Positions 21,044-28,345 of a stretch of DNA of 37,834 nucleotides are shown here, piece by piece. A program made the translations under genes and the position numbers. The notes below the pieces were generated by a model that searched no databases, was not told where the DNA came from, and worked only from the letters and a program-made list of their open reading frames with translations. This DNA comes from a virus. The stretch's first letter is position 1. Each line of letters opens with the position of its first letter. The stretch covers positions 1 through 37,834 of IMG/VR virus record IMGVR_UViG_3300009163_000086; one strand, given 5' to 3'.

Positions 21044-22933
21044 ATGACTTTCCAAAAAGGGTCCACAAACCCTAGAACTGCCAAGATGGGTGAGGCAAAG
21101 GCTAAAGTAATAGCCCTTGTTGCCGAAGGGCACAGCGTTCATAGGGCTATGGAAATCTGCGGCAATAAGCCAGATACCGTCAGAATCTGGATGCTGCGAG
21201 ATAAGACCTTCGCTGCTAACCTAACCGAGGCTAAAGAAGAAGCAAAGAGTAATTCCATCAAAGCCCTTGGCATCGCCAAGGAAGATATCTCCTTTGCTCA
21301 GTTCTCAGAAATCTTTATGGGGCAGAAAGCCTTTCCCCATCACCTAGACTGGATTGACCTCATCGAGGGTCGGGAGCCTTCTTGGCTCCATCCAGCCATG
21401 ATTTACGAAAAGGCAGATGCCAGTCGTTTCTTAATTAACGTACCCCCTGAGCACGCCAAATCCACGGTCATTACCGTAAACTATCCAACTTATCGCATTG
21501 CCCTCAATCCTAACGTCCGCATTATTGTGGTTAGTAAAACGTTGCTCAAGGCACGCGAGTTCGTGTACGCAATCAAGCAAAGGCTCTCCCACCCGCGCTG
21601 GCTAAAGATGCAAACAGCATTTGGTCCAGAAGGGGGTTGGAAACAGGACGCAGACACTTGGCGAGTTGACACGGTTTACCTTGGGGGTGATGCGAGAAAC
21701 TCTAGCGAAAAAGACCCAACCATTCAGGCACTTGGTATGGGCGGTCAGATTTACGGTGCTCGTGCTGACCTGATTATCTTGGACGACTGCATTACAACTG
21801 CTAACGCCCATGAGTATGAGAAGCAAATTGACTGGCTACAGAAGGAAGTTATTACCCGTCTGGGTAAGAACGGTAAGTTAATGATTGTAGGGACACGAAT
21901 TGCTGCCGTTGATTTTTACCGAGAACTTCGTGAGCCGAAGTATTGGTCGTCTGGCAAGAGTCCTTTCACTTATATGGGTATGCCAGCCGTACTTGAATAT
22001 TCGGACAAGCCCGCAGATTGGAAAACTCTCTGGGAGAAAAGCGATTCTCCTTGGGATGGCGATGACGATACTCCTGATGAAGACGGTCTATACCCGAAGT
22101 GGGATGGTCAAGCGCTACATAGGCGCAGAGGAGAAGTAACACCTTCTACATGGGCTTTGGTCTATCAGCAGGAGGATGTCGAAGAAGATTCCATCTTCCC
22201 GCCCGCATTGGTGCAAGCCAGTACTGAGCGTAGACGTAAACGTGGACCATTGCGCCAAGGCGCGGTGGGACATCCGACTCAGGTCGAGGGCTACACAATT
22301 ATTGGTTTTGACCCAGCAATGGGTGCAGGACATGCAGCGTTCGTTCCTATCACCTATAACAGGACTGATGGAATGATTTACGTTTTAGATTGCATTAACA
22401 TGAGTGAACCTACACCGCAGAAGATTCGTGCGATGATAGAAGAACTCGTAGAGAAGTACAAGCCTCAAGAACTGCGTGTAGAAATTAACGCTCACCAGAA
22501 GGCGTACTCTCTAGATGAAGATTTACGACAATGGCTCGGAGCATACGGCGTTCGCCTAGAGGCTCACCACACTAACAAGAACAAGTGGGATACATCCTTT
22601 GGTGTGGCATCTATGTCAACACTCTTTGGAACAATGTATAACGAGAAGTTCCAAGAGAACAACCAAATAGAACTCCCATCTGCGGATGGGTCTGAGGGTC
22701 TTAAAGCCCTTACTCAGCAATTGATTACTTGGAAACCTAACACCAGAGGCAAGACTGACTGCGTGATGGCGCTCTGGTTTGCAGTGCTGAGAGCGCGTGA
22801 GTTTATGCAACAGAATAGTTACATGAGCCACTATACGAACAACCGCTGGGCAACAAGAGCACAAAGGGAAAGACGAGTAATAATTAATTTAGATGAAGCC
22901 TTTGCTGAGCAATGGGCTGACAACTTCGGATAA
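21044..22933 (+). CDS. terL: Terminase large subunit
   Basis: A 629-residue protein. Residues about 15-60 form a helix-turn-helix-like segment (KVIALVAEGHSVHRAMEIC), unusual at the front of TerL and reminiscent of small terminase subunits. The ATPase has a deviant Walker A (VPPEHAKST, 133-141) and Walker B (LIILDDC, Asp247/Asp248). The nuclease has GFDPAMGAGH (Asp423), ELRVE (Glu480) and KTDCVMALW (Asp572), the usual metal-binding acids. It packages DNA into proheads and cuts it. No separate small terminase gene was recognised nearby, so the N-terminal HTH may serve DNA recognition. It begins the rightward head operon. Confidence 0.93.
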   Translation: MTFQKGSTNPRTAKMGEAKAKVIALVAEGHSVHRAMEICGNKPDTVRIWMLRDKTFAANLTEAKEEAKSNSIKALGIAKEDISFAQFSEIFMGQKAFPHHLDWIDLIEGREPSWLHPAMIYEKADASRFLINVPPEHAKSTVITVNYPTYRIALNPNVRIIVVSKTLLKAREFVYAIKQRLSHPRWLKMQTAFGPEGGWKQDADTWRVDTVYLGGDARNSSEKDPTIQALGMGGQIYGARADLIILDDCITTANAHEYEKQIDWLQKEVITRLGKNGKLMIVGTRIAAVDFYRELREPKYWSSGKSPFTYMGMPAVLEYSDKPADWKTLWEKSDSPWDGDDDTPDEDGLYPKWDGQALHRRRGEVTPSTWALVYQQEDVEEDSIFPPALVQASTERRRKRGPLRQGAVGHPTQVEGYTIIGFDPAMGAGHAAFVPITYNRTDGMIYVLDCINMSEPTPQKIRAMIEELVEKYKPQELRVEINAHQKAYSLDEDLRQWLGAYGVRLEAHHTNKNKWDTSFGVASMSTLFGTMYNEKFQENNQIELPSADGSEGLKALTQQLITWKPNTRGKTDCVMALWFAVLRAREFMQQNSYMSHYTNNRWATRAQRERRVIINLDEAFAEQWADNFG

Positions 22934-22941
22934 GGAATAAC

Positions 22942-23427
22942 ATGGCAGCATATAGCAAAATCCCTAAGATAGTAAACGCAATCAACAAAGGCGTTGTAAG
23001 AGCAGTTGCTGGTAAAAATGGTGGGATGAAAGCAGAAGTTAAAAAGAAGTATCCTAAGACCCCTAAGCCAACTGGCATGAAGGGCAGAGGTACAACTTCT
23101 ACTTCAGTAGCAAAACCTAAGTCTGCTGTAAAGGTAAAGCCACCTGCTAAAAATAAACCAAACAAACCAGACATGGCAAAACTTAAGTACAAAGAGTCAA
23201 GCACACGCGGTCGTGCTTTTAGCAAGGCTTATCTAGGTCATGCACTGGATAACACTCCACGTAGAGCCAATGACAGTGTAGATAGATTTATGACATTTCA
23301 AGATGAAGCAAATCTTGAGGGATACATTGCTTCTCAAGAAGCAAAACTTGGTCGTAAAACAAAAATTGGCATTCAAAAGTCAATGGGTATTAAAAAGTTA
23401 AAGCGTCCTAAAGGAAGAAACAAATAA
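22942..23427 (+). CDS. Lysine-rich small protein 1 (after terL)
   Basis: A 161-residue very basic protein with an AAGGAAT site. Residues 1-20 (MAAYSKIPKIVNAINKGVVR) resemble the N-termini of several following genes. The centre is Lys/Pro/Thr-rich and disordered-looking (KKKYPKTPKPTGMKGRGTT, KPPAKNKPNKP), and the C-terminus is helical and charged (RKTKIGIQKSMGIKKLKRPK). No known domain. The composition suggests DNA or RNA binding, perhaps co-packaged with the genome. It couples by TAATG to the next gene. Confidence 0.75.
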   Translation: MAAYSKIPKIVNAINKGVVRAVAGKNGGMKAEVKKKYPKTPKPTGMKGRGTTSTSVAKPKSAVKVKPPAKNKPNKPDMAKLKYKESSTRGRAFSKAYLGHALDNTPRRANDSVDRFMTFQDEANLEGYIASQEAKLGRKTKIGIQKSMGIKKLKRPKGRNK

Positions 23428-23711
23428 TGGCTAACGTAATTAAAATTGGTGGCGGAGTACTTGGCGCCGTAAAGAAGCAAATTAAAGATGCTAAGCCACT
23501 TTCAAAGGCTGAAGCCAAAGCAAACAAGCGTGGACTCAAGGCTGCTAACAAACCAACCAAAGCATCTAAAACTTTTATCGGTAGTAATAAAAACCTAAGT
23601 ACTAGCGTTCGTAGAGACATTATTGTAAATCAAACAAAACCTGCTCGTCCTAACCGTGAGCGTGGTGGAAGTTTAAACACTTTGCGTAAGCAAGGAAAGA
23701 CAGGTAAGTAA
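23427..23711 (+). CDS. Lysine-rich small protein 2
   Basis: A 94-residue protein: MANVIKIGGGVLGAVKKQIK, then AKPLSKAEAKANKRGLKAAN and a basic, Asn/Gly-rich end (RPNRERGGSLNTLRKQGK). The N-terminus alternates hydrophobic and basic residues like its neighbours and could form an amphipathic helix. Coupled by TAATG upstream and followed directly by the next ATG. Function unknown; DNA-binding or virion-internal protein suspected. Confidence 0.72.
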   Translation: MANVIKIGGGVLGAVKKQIKDAKPLSKAEAKANKRGLKAANKPTKASKTFIGSNKNLSTSVRRDIIVNQTKPARPNRERGGSLNTLRKQGKTGK

Positions 23712-24008
23712 ATGCCTAATCCAATTAAAGTTGTTAAAGGTCTTTCAAAGGGCGCCGCTAAGGTAAAGAAGCGAGTACAAAATCTTCAAGAAGAAGCGGA
23801 CTACCGTACTGGTGGAAATGTAATACTTGATTACAAAAAAGGAATAATGACTGATGTATCAGGTGGTACTGGTTCTGGAAAAATAAAGCCACGTAACTTG
23901 GGTAAGGCTACAAAGCAAATGGCTCCATCTTCTAAAAAGGGAACAAAAAAATACAAGATGGAAAAGTTAAAGTACCAGCCTAAAGTTCCTGTAAAGAAAA
24001 AGAAGTAA
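23712..24008 (+). CDS. Lysine-rich small protein 3
   Basis: A 98-residue basic protein: MPNPIKVVKGLSKGAAKVKK, then RVQNLQEEADYRTGG, a short beta-like insert (VILDYKKGIMTDVSGGTGS) and a Lys-rich end (KKGTKKYKMEKLKYQPKVP). The N-terminal NPIKVVKxLSKxAxKxKK motif is shared with protein 4. The start follows the previous stop at once and the end couples by TAATG. Function unknown. Confidence 0.72.
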   Translation: MPNPIKVVKGLSKGAAKVKKRVQNLQEEADYRTGGNVILDYKKGIMTDVSGGTGSGKIKPRNLGKATKQMAPSSKKGTKKYKMEKLKYQPKVPVKKKK

Positions 24009-24232
24009 TGGCAAATCCAGCAAAAATTATTAAGGCAGTATCTAAGGCAGCAAAGAAGAAGCCTGCTAAGAAAAAGCCTTTGACTAATAAACAGAAAACA
24101 TTTCAGATTGCTGCAGCAAATGAAAAACTTCGTAAGAAGGCTGCGTCTCCTGAAGTAAGAGATTTCTGGGTTGCTGAAGCACGCCGTCTCATGAAAGAAA
24201 ACTTAGAGAAAAAAGGTAAGAGCAATGGCTAG
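24008..24232 (+). CDS. Lysine-rich small protein 4
   Basis: A 74-residue protein: MANPAKIIKAVSKAAKKKPA, KKKPLTNKQKTFQIAAANEK, then a helix with mixed charge (SPEVRDFWVAEARRLMKENL). The N-terminus is closely similar in pattern to protein 3, suggesting duplication. Its first half resembles histone-tail-like Lys/Ala/Pro sequence. It overlaps the following gene by 8 nt. Function unknown. Confidence 0.72.
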   Translation: MANPAKIIKAVSKAAKKKPAKKKPLTNKQKTFQIAAANEKLRKKAASPEVRDFWVAEARRLMKENLEKKGKSNG

Positions 24233-24455
24233 AAAAACAAATCTTGCACCATCAAAGAATCAATTTAAGCCAAAGGCTATTACCAAGGGTCCAGCAAAGG
24301 CTGCATTAGATGTAATTGATTTTATAGTTCCTAAAACTCCAATGGAAGTTGCATTGTATTCTGTAAATCCATTTAAATATGTAAGACCTGTTGCTGGTAT
24401 TGTTGGTAAGGGTGCTCGTTACGTATCTAAGGCGTATAGAAACATAGGTAAGTAA
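24225..24455 (+). CDS. Basic small protein 5, possible amphipathic/membrane-active
   Basis: A 76-residue protein starting within the end of protein 4, with AAGGTAAG upstream. MARKTNLAPSKNQFKPKAIT is basic; the middle is hydrophobic (AALDVIDFIVPKTPMEVALY) and the C-terminus mixes Val/Ile/Gly with basic residues (YVRPVAGIVGKGARYVSKAY). This differs from the purely Lys-rich neighbours and could insert in membranes, as an ejected internal protein might. Function unknown. Confidence 0.7.
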   Translation: MARKTNLAPSKNQFKPKAITKGPAKAALDVIDFIVPKTPMEVALYSVNPFKYVRPVAGIVGKGARYVSKAYRNIGK

Positions 24456-25357
24456 TGTCTGTGCCATCCGAGATTGCTAAAATTGTTGCTAAGAACATAC
24501 TAAAGAGAAAGCAAATTCAGGCTGGCACAAAAAAGGTTACAGAAAAAGACGTTAAAGAAGTTTATCGTGAGGCTAAAAGAAACCCTGGCGGAGCACGTAA
24601 AGTTCCTACATTATCTAAGCCACGCACTGCACGCACTGGTGCTATTACTCAGAAGACATCTAGTGGTGGGTACAAGACAACTATCCTTGGTAATAGAAAA
24701 GGCAAGAAGCCAAATACACAAATTACAAAATCACGTGTAACTCTTAAAGAAAAACCAGCCACTGGTCGCAAACCTAGTCCTCTTGAATCTGGACAACTAT
24801 CTCCATCAGGTTTAAAGCGCCCATTAGGTTCAGCAAGGAAACCAGAAAAGACTTATACACCTGCACAAGCACGTGCTTTACTTAAGCGTGAGGCTAGAGC
24901 AAACAGAGAAGTAGCAAAGCGTGAGGCAACATCACAACGCCGTAGTGTTCGTAAAGGCGATACTAAGGGTGTTCGTTCAGCACGTGAATCTGTTAAAGCG
25001 CATAAAGAAGATAATAGATTTAGCAGACCAACAATTGACTCTAGAACAAAACCACGTCCTGCAGAACTAACTCCACGTGAACGTTTAATTCTGCGCAAGG
25101 TTGGTAAGCGTGACTATAACGAGGGTCAAATAAATACTCTTGCTCAAAGTACAGTTCAACGTCAAGCAGATGATTTAGTTTCAAAAGGTTTAGCAAATAA
25201 AAAGGTTCGCAATGAGGTTCAAAACGAGATAACACGTATGGAAAATCGCATTGCTGAGGCTCAAAGAGTGGGACGTAACGCAGAACGCGTAAGAAGACTT
25301 GAAGCAGATAAGCGTGCACTACAAGCATTCTTAAATTCACGAAAGAAAGGCAAGTAA
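24455..25357 (+). CDS. Basic 300-residue protein before the portal
   Basis: The N-terminus (MSVPSEIAKIVAKNILKRKQ) follows the pattern of the preceding small proteins. Residues 50-200 are Arg/Lys/Ser/Thr/Pro-rich and probably disordered (KSRVTLKEKPATGRKPSP, KREATSQRRSVRKGDTKG). The last 90 residues are long charged helices, likely a coiled coil (NEVQNEITRMENRIAEAQRV). The charge suggests nucleic-acid binding, and the coiled coil oligomerisation. It sits between terminase and portal and may be a packaged DNA-binding or internal head protein. TAATG links it to the previous gene. Confidence 0.75.
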   Translation: MSVPSEIAKIVAKNILKRKQIQAGTKKVTEKDVKEVYREAKRNPGGARKVPTLSKPRTARTGAITQKTSSGGYKTTILGNRKGKKPNTQITKSRVTLKEKPATGRKPSPLESGQLSPSGLKRPLGSARKPEKTYTPAQARALLKREARANREVAKREATSQRRSVRKGDTKGVRSARESVKAHKEDNRFSRPTIDSRTKPRPAELTPRERLILRKVGKRDYNEGQINTLAQSTVQRQADDLVSKGLANKKVRNEVQNEITRMENRIAEAQRVGRNAERVRRLEADKRALQAFLNSRKKGK

Positions 25358-27100
25358 TTGCTATCTATTAGACAGATTTCAGCACGGGTTGATTCACTTA
25401 AATCCCGTTCAGCAGAGCGAGACTCACGTCAACAAGACGTTCTTGCTGTGCGTACTGGTAAAATTGCTTCCGTATACCCAGATTTTTTTCCAGATGGTGT
25501 CGATGCCAATGTAGTTGCTAACTTTGTTGACATTGTTGCTAAAGATTTGTCAGAAGTTATGGCTCCTTTGCCAGCAATTAACTGTTCTGCAGCCAATCAG
25601 ACCAATGACCGTGCCCGCACTTTTGCTGACAAGCGCACACGCATTGCTTCTAACTACTTTGTTAACTCAGATTTGCAAGTTCAGATGTACACAGGCGCAG
25701 ACTGGTACATCACATATGGTTTCGTCCCTTTCATTATTGAATTAGACGAAGAAGCAGGGCTACCACGTATACGAGTAGAAAATCCGATAGGGGCTTATCC
25801 CGAATTCGACCGCTACGGACGTTGTATTGCCTTCGCTAAACGCTACTACATGACACTGGCTGAATTGGTTGCACAATTCCCAGAGTATGAGTACGAACTT
25901 CTTGGTCGTGATAAGTATGACCAAGACCTTAATTCACATATTGAGGTAATTCGTTACTATGATAAAGAACAATCAATCATTTATATTCCAAATAGGGCAA
26001 ATCTTGTGTTATCACAAGCAATTAACCCAATTGGAAAGATGATGGTTGTTGTAGCGGTACGTCCATCTATTGATGGACATGCACGTGGACAGTTTGATGA
26101 TGTACTTGGTATTCAGTTGCTTCGTAATAGGTTCGCATTACTTGCGATGGAAGCAGCAGAGAAGTCAGTGCAGGCACCAATCGTTGTTCCACAGGATGTT
26201 CAGGACTTCCAACTTGGTGGCGATGCAATCATTCGCACAAACAACCCAGGCGGAGTACGCCGTGTAGAACTATCTCTACCAATGGGCGCTTTCCAAGAGC
26301 AATCTCTCCTACAGGGGGAGTTGCGTACTGGAACACGCTATCCTGAATCACGTACTGGAAACATTGATGCATCTATTGTTACTGGTCAAGGTGTTCAAGC
26401 ACTTATGGGTGGCTTTGATACACAGATTAAATCAGCGCAAGCAATCTTTGCCTCTACGCTTAAAGATGTTATTAGTATTTGCTTCCAAATAGATGAAGCA
26501 CTATATAACTCTACAAAAACTATCCGTGGTGTAGACGCAGGTTCACCATACTCACTTGAATACTTGCCAAGCAAGGACATCAAGGGAGATTACTCGGCAG
26601 ATGTCCGCTACGGAATGCTTGCTGGTCTTAATCCAGCACAGGGACTTATTTTTATGTTGCAGGCATTGGGTGGAAAACTCATTAGCCGCGACATGGCAAT
26701 GCGTGAACTTCCATTTGGAATCAACGTAACTAAAGAGCAAGAAAAAATTGAAGTAGAAGAAATGAGAAATACTCTTGTTGCTTCTCTTGAAGCCAGTGCG
26801 CAAGCAATTCCACAAATGATTACTCAAGGCGGGGACCCAACATCAATAGTTAAAAAAATTGCTGACATCATTAAATTACGCCAGAAGGGTGTAACTATTG
26901 AAGATGCTATTAACGATGTTTTTGCTCCAGAATTACCTCCTGCTGGTGCATCAATGGTTGAGCAAACGTCCCCTGCTCCCGCTGCGCCAGCAGGAGGCGC
27001 TATTCCTCCTCAAGCGCAACCTGATGTAACAACATTACTTAATAGTCTAAGTATGGGCGGGACAGCGCGAGCAAGCGCACGTTCTTCATCGCAAATTTAA
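25358..27100 (+). CDS. Portal protein
   Basis: A 580-residue protein starting at TTG directly after the upstream stop. The N-terminus (SARVDSLKSRSAERDSRQQD, then YPDFFPDGVDANVVANFVDI) and the clip/stem region (EKSVQAPIVVPQDVQDF, later GQGVQALMGGFDTQIKSAQ) match actinophage portals of the SPP1/Gp6-like type. A dodecamer of this protein would form the DNA entry ring and dock terminase. The C-terminal 60 residues are Ala/Pro/Gly-rich and flexible. A strong ribosome site for the protease gene follows 6 nt after its stop. Confidence 0.9.
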   Translation: MLSIRQISARVDSLKSRSAERDSRQQDVLAVRTGKIASVYPDFFPDGVDANVVANFVDIVAKDLSEVMAPLPAINCSAANQTNDRARTFADKRTRIASNYFVNSDLQVQMYTGADWYITYGFVPFIIELDEEAGLPRIRVENPIGAYPEFDRYGRCIAFAKRYYMTLAELVAQFPEYEYELLGRDKYDQDLNSHIEVIRYYDKEQSIIYIPNRANLVLSQAINPIGKMMVVVAVRPSIDGHARGQFDDVLGIQLLRNRFALLAMEAAEKSVQAPIVVPQDVQDFQLGGDAIIRTNNPGGVRRVELSLPMGAFQEQSLLQGELRTGTRYPESRTGNIDASIVTGQGVQALMGGFDTQIKSAQAIFASTLKDVISICFQIDEALYNSTKTIRGVDAGSPYSLEYLPSKDIKGDYSADVRYGMLAGLNPAQGLIFMLQALGGKLISRDMAMRELPFGINVTKEQEKIEVEEMRNTLVASLEASAQAIPQMITQGGDPTSIVKKIADIIKLRQKGVTIEDAINDVFAPELPPAGASMVEQTSPAPAAPAGGAIPPQAQPDVTTLLNSLSMGGTARASARSSSQI

Positions 27101-27115
27101 TCTAAGGAGGGGACC

Positions 27116-27688
27116 ATGACAACACTCGCTGCTATTCAGGGAGATGGTTGGGCAGTAATTGGATGCGATTCTCGCTCATCAGATGAGTCAGGTCGCCCAA
27201 TAGATATGGCTACACATAAGATTATTGAGAACAACGGAATCCTTATTGCAGGTTCTGGTGCAGGACGTGGTTCTAATCTCTTACAGTTTGGATGGAAAGC
27301 ACCCAAGCCAACTGCATCAGAAAACTTAGATAAATACATTACGCAGAAATTTATACCAGCAATGCGTAAATTATTTGTTGATGCTGGTTATGATATGAAA
27401 GAAGATGGGGATGCTGCGGAACACGATTCATCGTTTCTTATTATTGTGCGGGGAACTATCTATCCTATCTTTGAAGATTATTCTTGGGACCGTGATAGTC
27501 GCGGTATCTACTATTCTGGCAGTGGTGGTGATATTGCCCTTGGCGCTATGGAGGCAATGGAAGTGGACAATCCAAATCTCACTCCAAAGGATGCTCAAGT
27601 AATTCTTCATAAAGCAATTTCTATTGCATGTAAGTGGGATATTTTTACTGCAGCACCAATAGTTATTGAGACTCAGTATGCAAAATAA
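27116..27688 (+). CDS. Proteasome/HslV-type Ntn-hydrolase, candidate prohead protease
   Basis: A 190-residue protein with an AAGGAGG site. It aligns along its length with HslV: MTTLAAI at the start (Thr2 becomes the N-terminal nucleophile once Met is removed), GCDSRSS with Asp18 (16 residues after Thr2, as Asp17 of proteasome), Lys35 near the Lys33 position, ILIAGSGAGRGSNLL, then YSGSGGDIALGAMEAM with the catalytic-core Ser, and CKWDIFTAAPIVIE (Asp175) at the end. The size is that of HslV. No HslU-like ATPase is nearby. Its location between portal and scaffold is where phages keep the prohead protease, so capsid maturation is the leading hypothesis; degradation of host proteins is the alternative. 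Confidence 0.85.
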   Translation: MTTLAAIQGDGWAVIGCDSRSSDESGRPIDMATHKIIENNGILIAGSGAGRGSNLLQFGWKAPKPTASENLDKYITQKFIPAMRKLFVDAGYDMKEDGDAAEHDSSFLIIVRGTIYPIFEDYSWDRDSRGIYYSGSGGDIALGAMEAMEVDNPNLTPKDAQVILHKAISIACKWDIFTAAPIVIETQYAK

Positions 27689-27938
27689 ATTTAAACAAAC
27701 TATGGAAGACGCCATGAAGGCGCTTCAAGAAGTAGACGATGATGGGGAAAACTTCATCTGTGTTAATTGGGTATTAGTATCCGAGTGGGCAGACTACGAA
27801 GGTACTCGCTACTTACACACAGAGGTAAGTGATGAAATGACCCCATGGAACGCATACGGAATGATTCGTATGGCAGAAAAATACAATAGTGAAGTTCTTG
27901 GAACCGAAAGTATTGCACAAGAGGAAGAGGATGAATAA
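27678..27938 (+). CDS. Small acidic head-module protein
   Basis: An 86-residue protein from ATG 27678, inside the end of the protease gene; an in-frame TTG at 27666 is the alternative. It reads MQNKFKQTMEDAMKALQEVD, then CVNWVLVSEWADYEGTRYL and WNAYGMIRMAEKYN with a strongly acidic tail ending EEEDE. Relatives near actinophage portals come to mind but have no known role. The overlap of start with the protease gene suggests joint expression; it could be a substrate adaptor or inhibitor of the protease. Confidence 0.72.
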   Translation: MQNKFKQTMEDAMKALQEVDDDGENFICVNWVLVSEWADYEGTRYLHTEVSDEMTPWNAYGMIRMAEKYNSEVLGTESIAQEEEDE

Positions 27939-28345
27939 TGGCTCAACGCGGAGGATATCGTGCGCCGTCTAACCCAGCAGCAGTTTCAGGTCCTGGCGCT
28001 CTTTCTAAGCGTACTGATGGGGGACCAACGCAGCCTGCAAAATACATCTCAGGAATGCCATACGGACAGGGACAAGAGACTTACAACAATCAAGTAAGTG
28101 CAACAATGGCTGGCAACCCATTCCCACAACAAGATATGCCAACAGAATTATTTGCACCAACAATGCGTCCCAATGAGGTAATTACATCTGGCGTTGACAG
28201 TGGTGCAGGACCAGGCACAGAAGCACTACGCCGTATGCCTAATGCTCAGCCAACAGTTTTATCAATCATTCGTGATGTTGCAAAGTACGACTCTACTGGC
28301 GATTCAGAATTACTTTATCGGGCACTTCTAGATAGCGGGTACTAA
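27938..28345 (+). CDS. Pro/Gly-rich head-module protein
   Basis: A 135-residue protein coupled by TAATG on both sides. MAQRGGYRAPSNPAAVSGPG is followed by ALSKRTDGGPTQPAKYISG and a Gln/Pro-rich stretch, largely disordered, and a short C-terminal helix (TVLSIIRDVAKYD ... LLYRALLDSGY). The opening GGYRAP...SGPGALS...TDGGP recurs in my memory among actinophage proteins near portals, with no known role. Possibly an internal or scaffolding accessory. Confidence 0.75.
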   Translation: MAQRGGYRAPSNPAAVSGPGALSKRTDGGPTQPAKYISGMPYGQGQETYNNQVSATMAGNPFPQQDMPTELFAPTMRPNEVITSGVDSGAGPGTEALRRMPNAQPTVLSIIRDVAKYDSTGDSELLYRALLDSGY

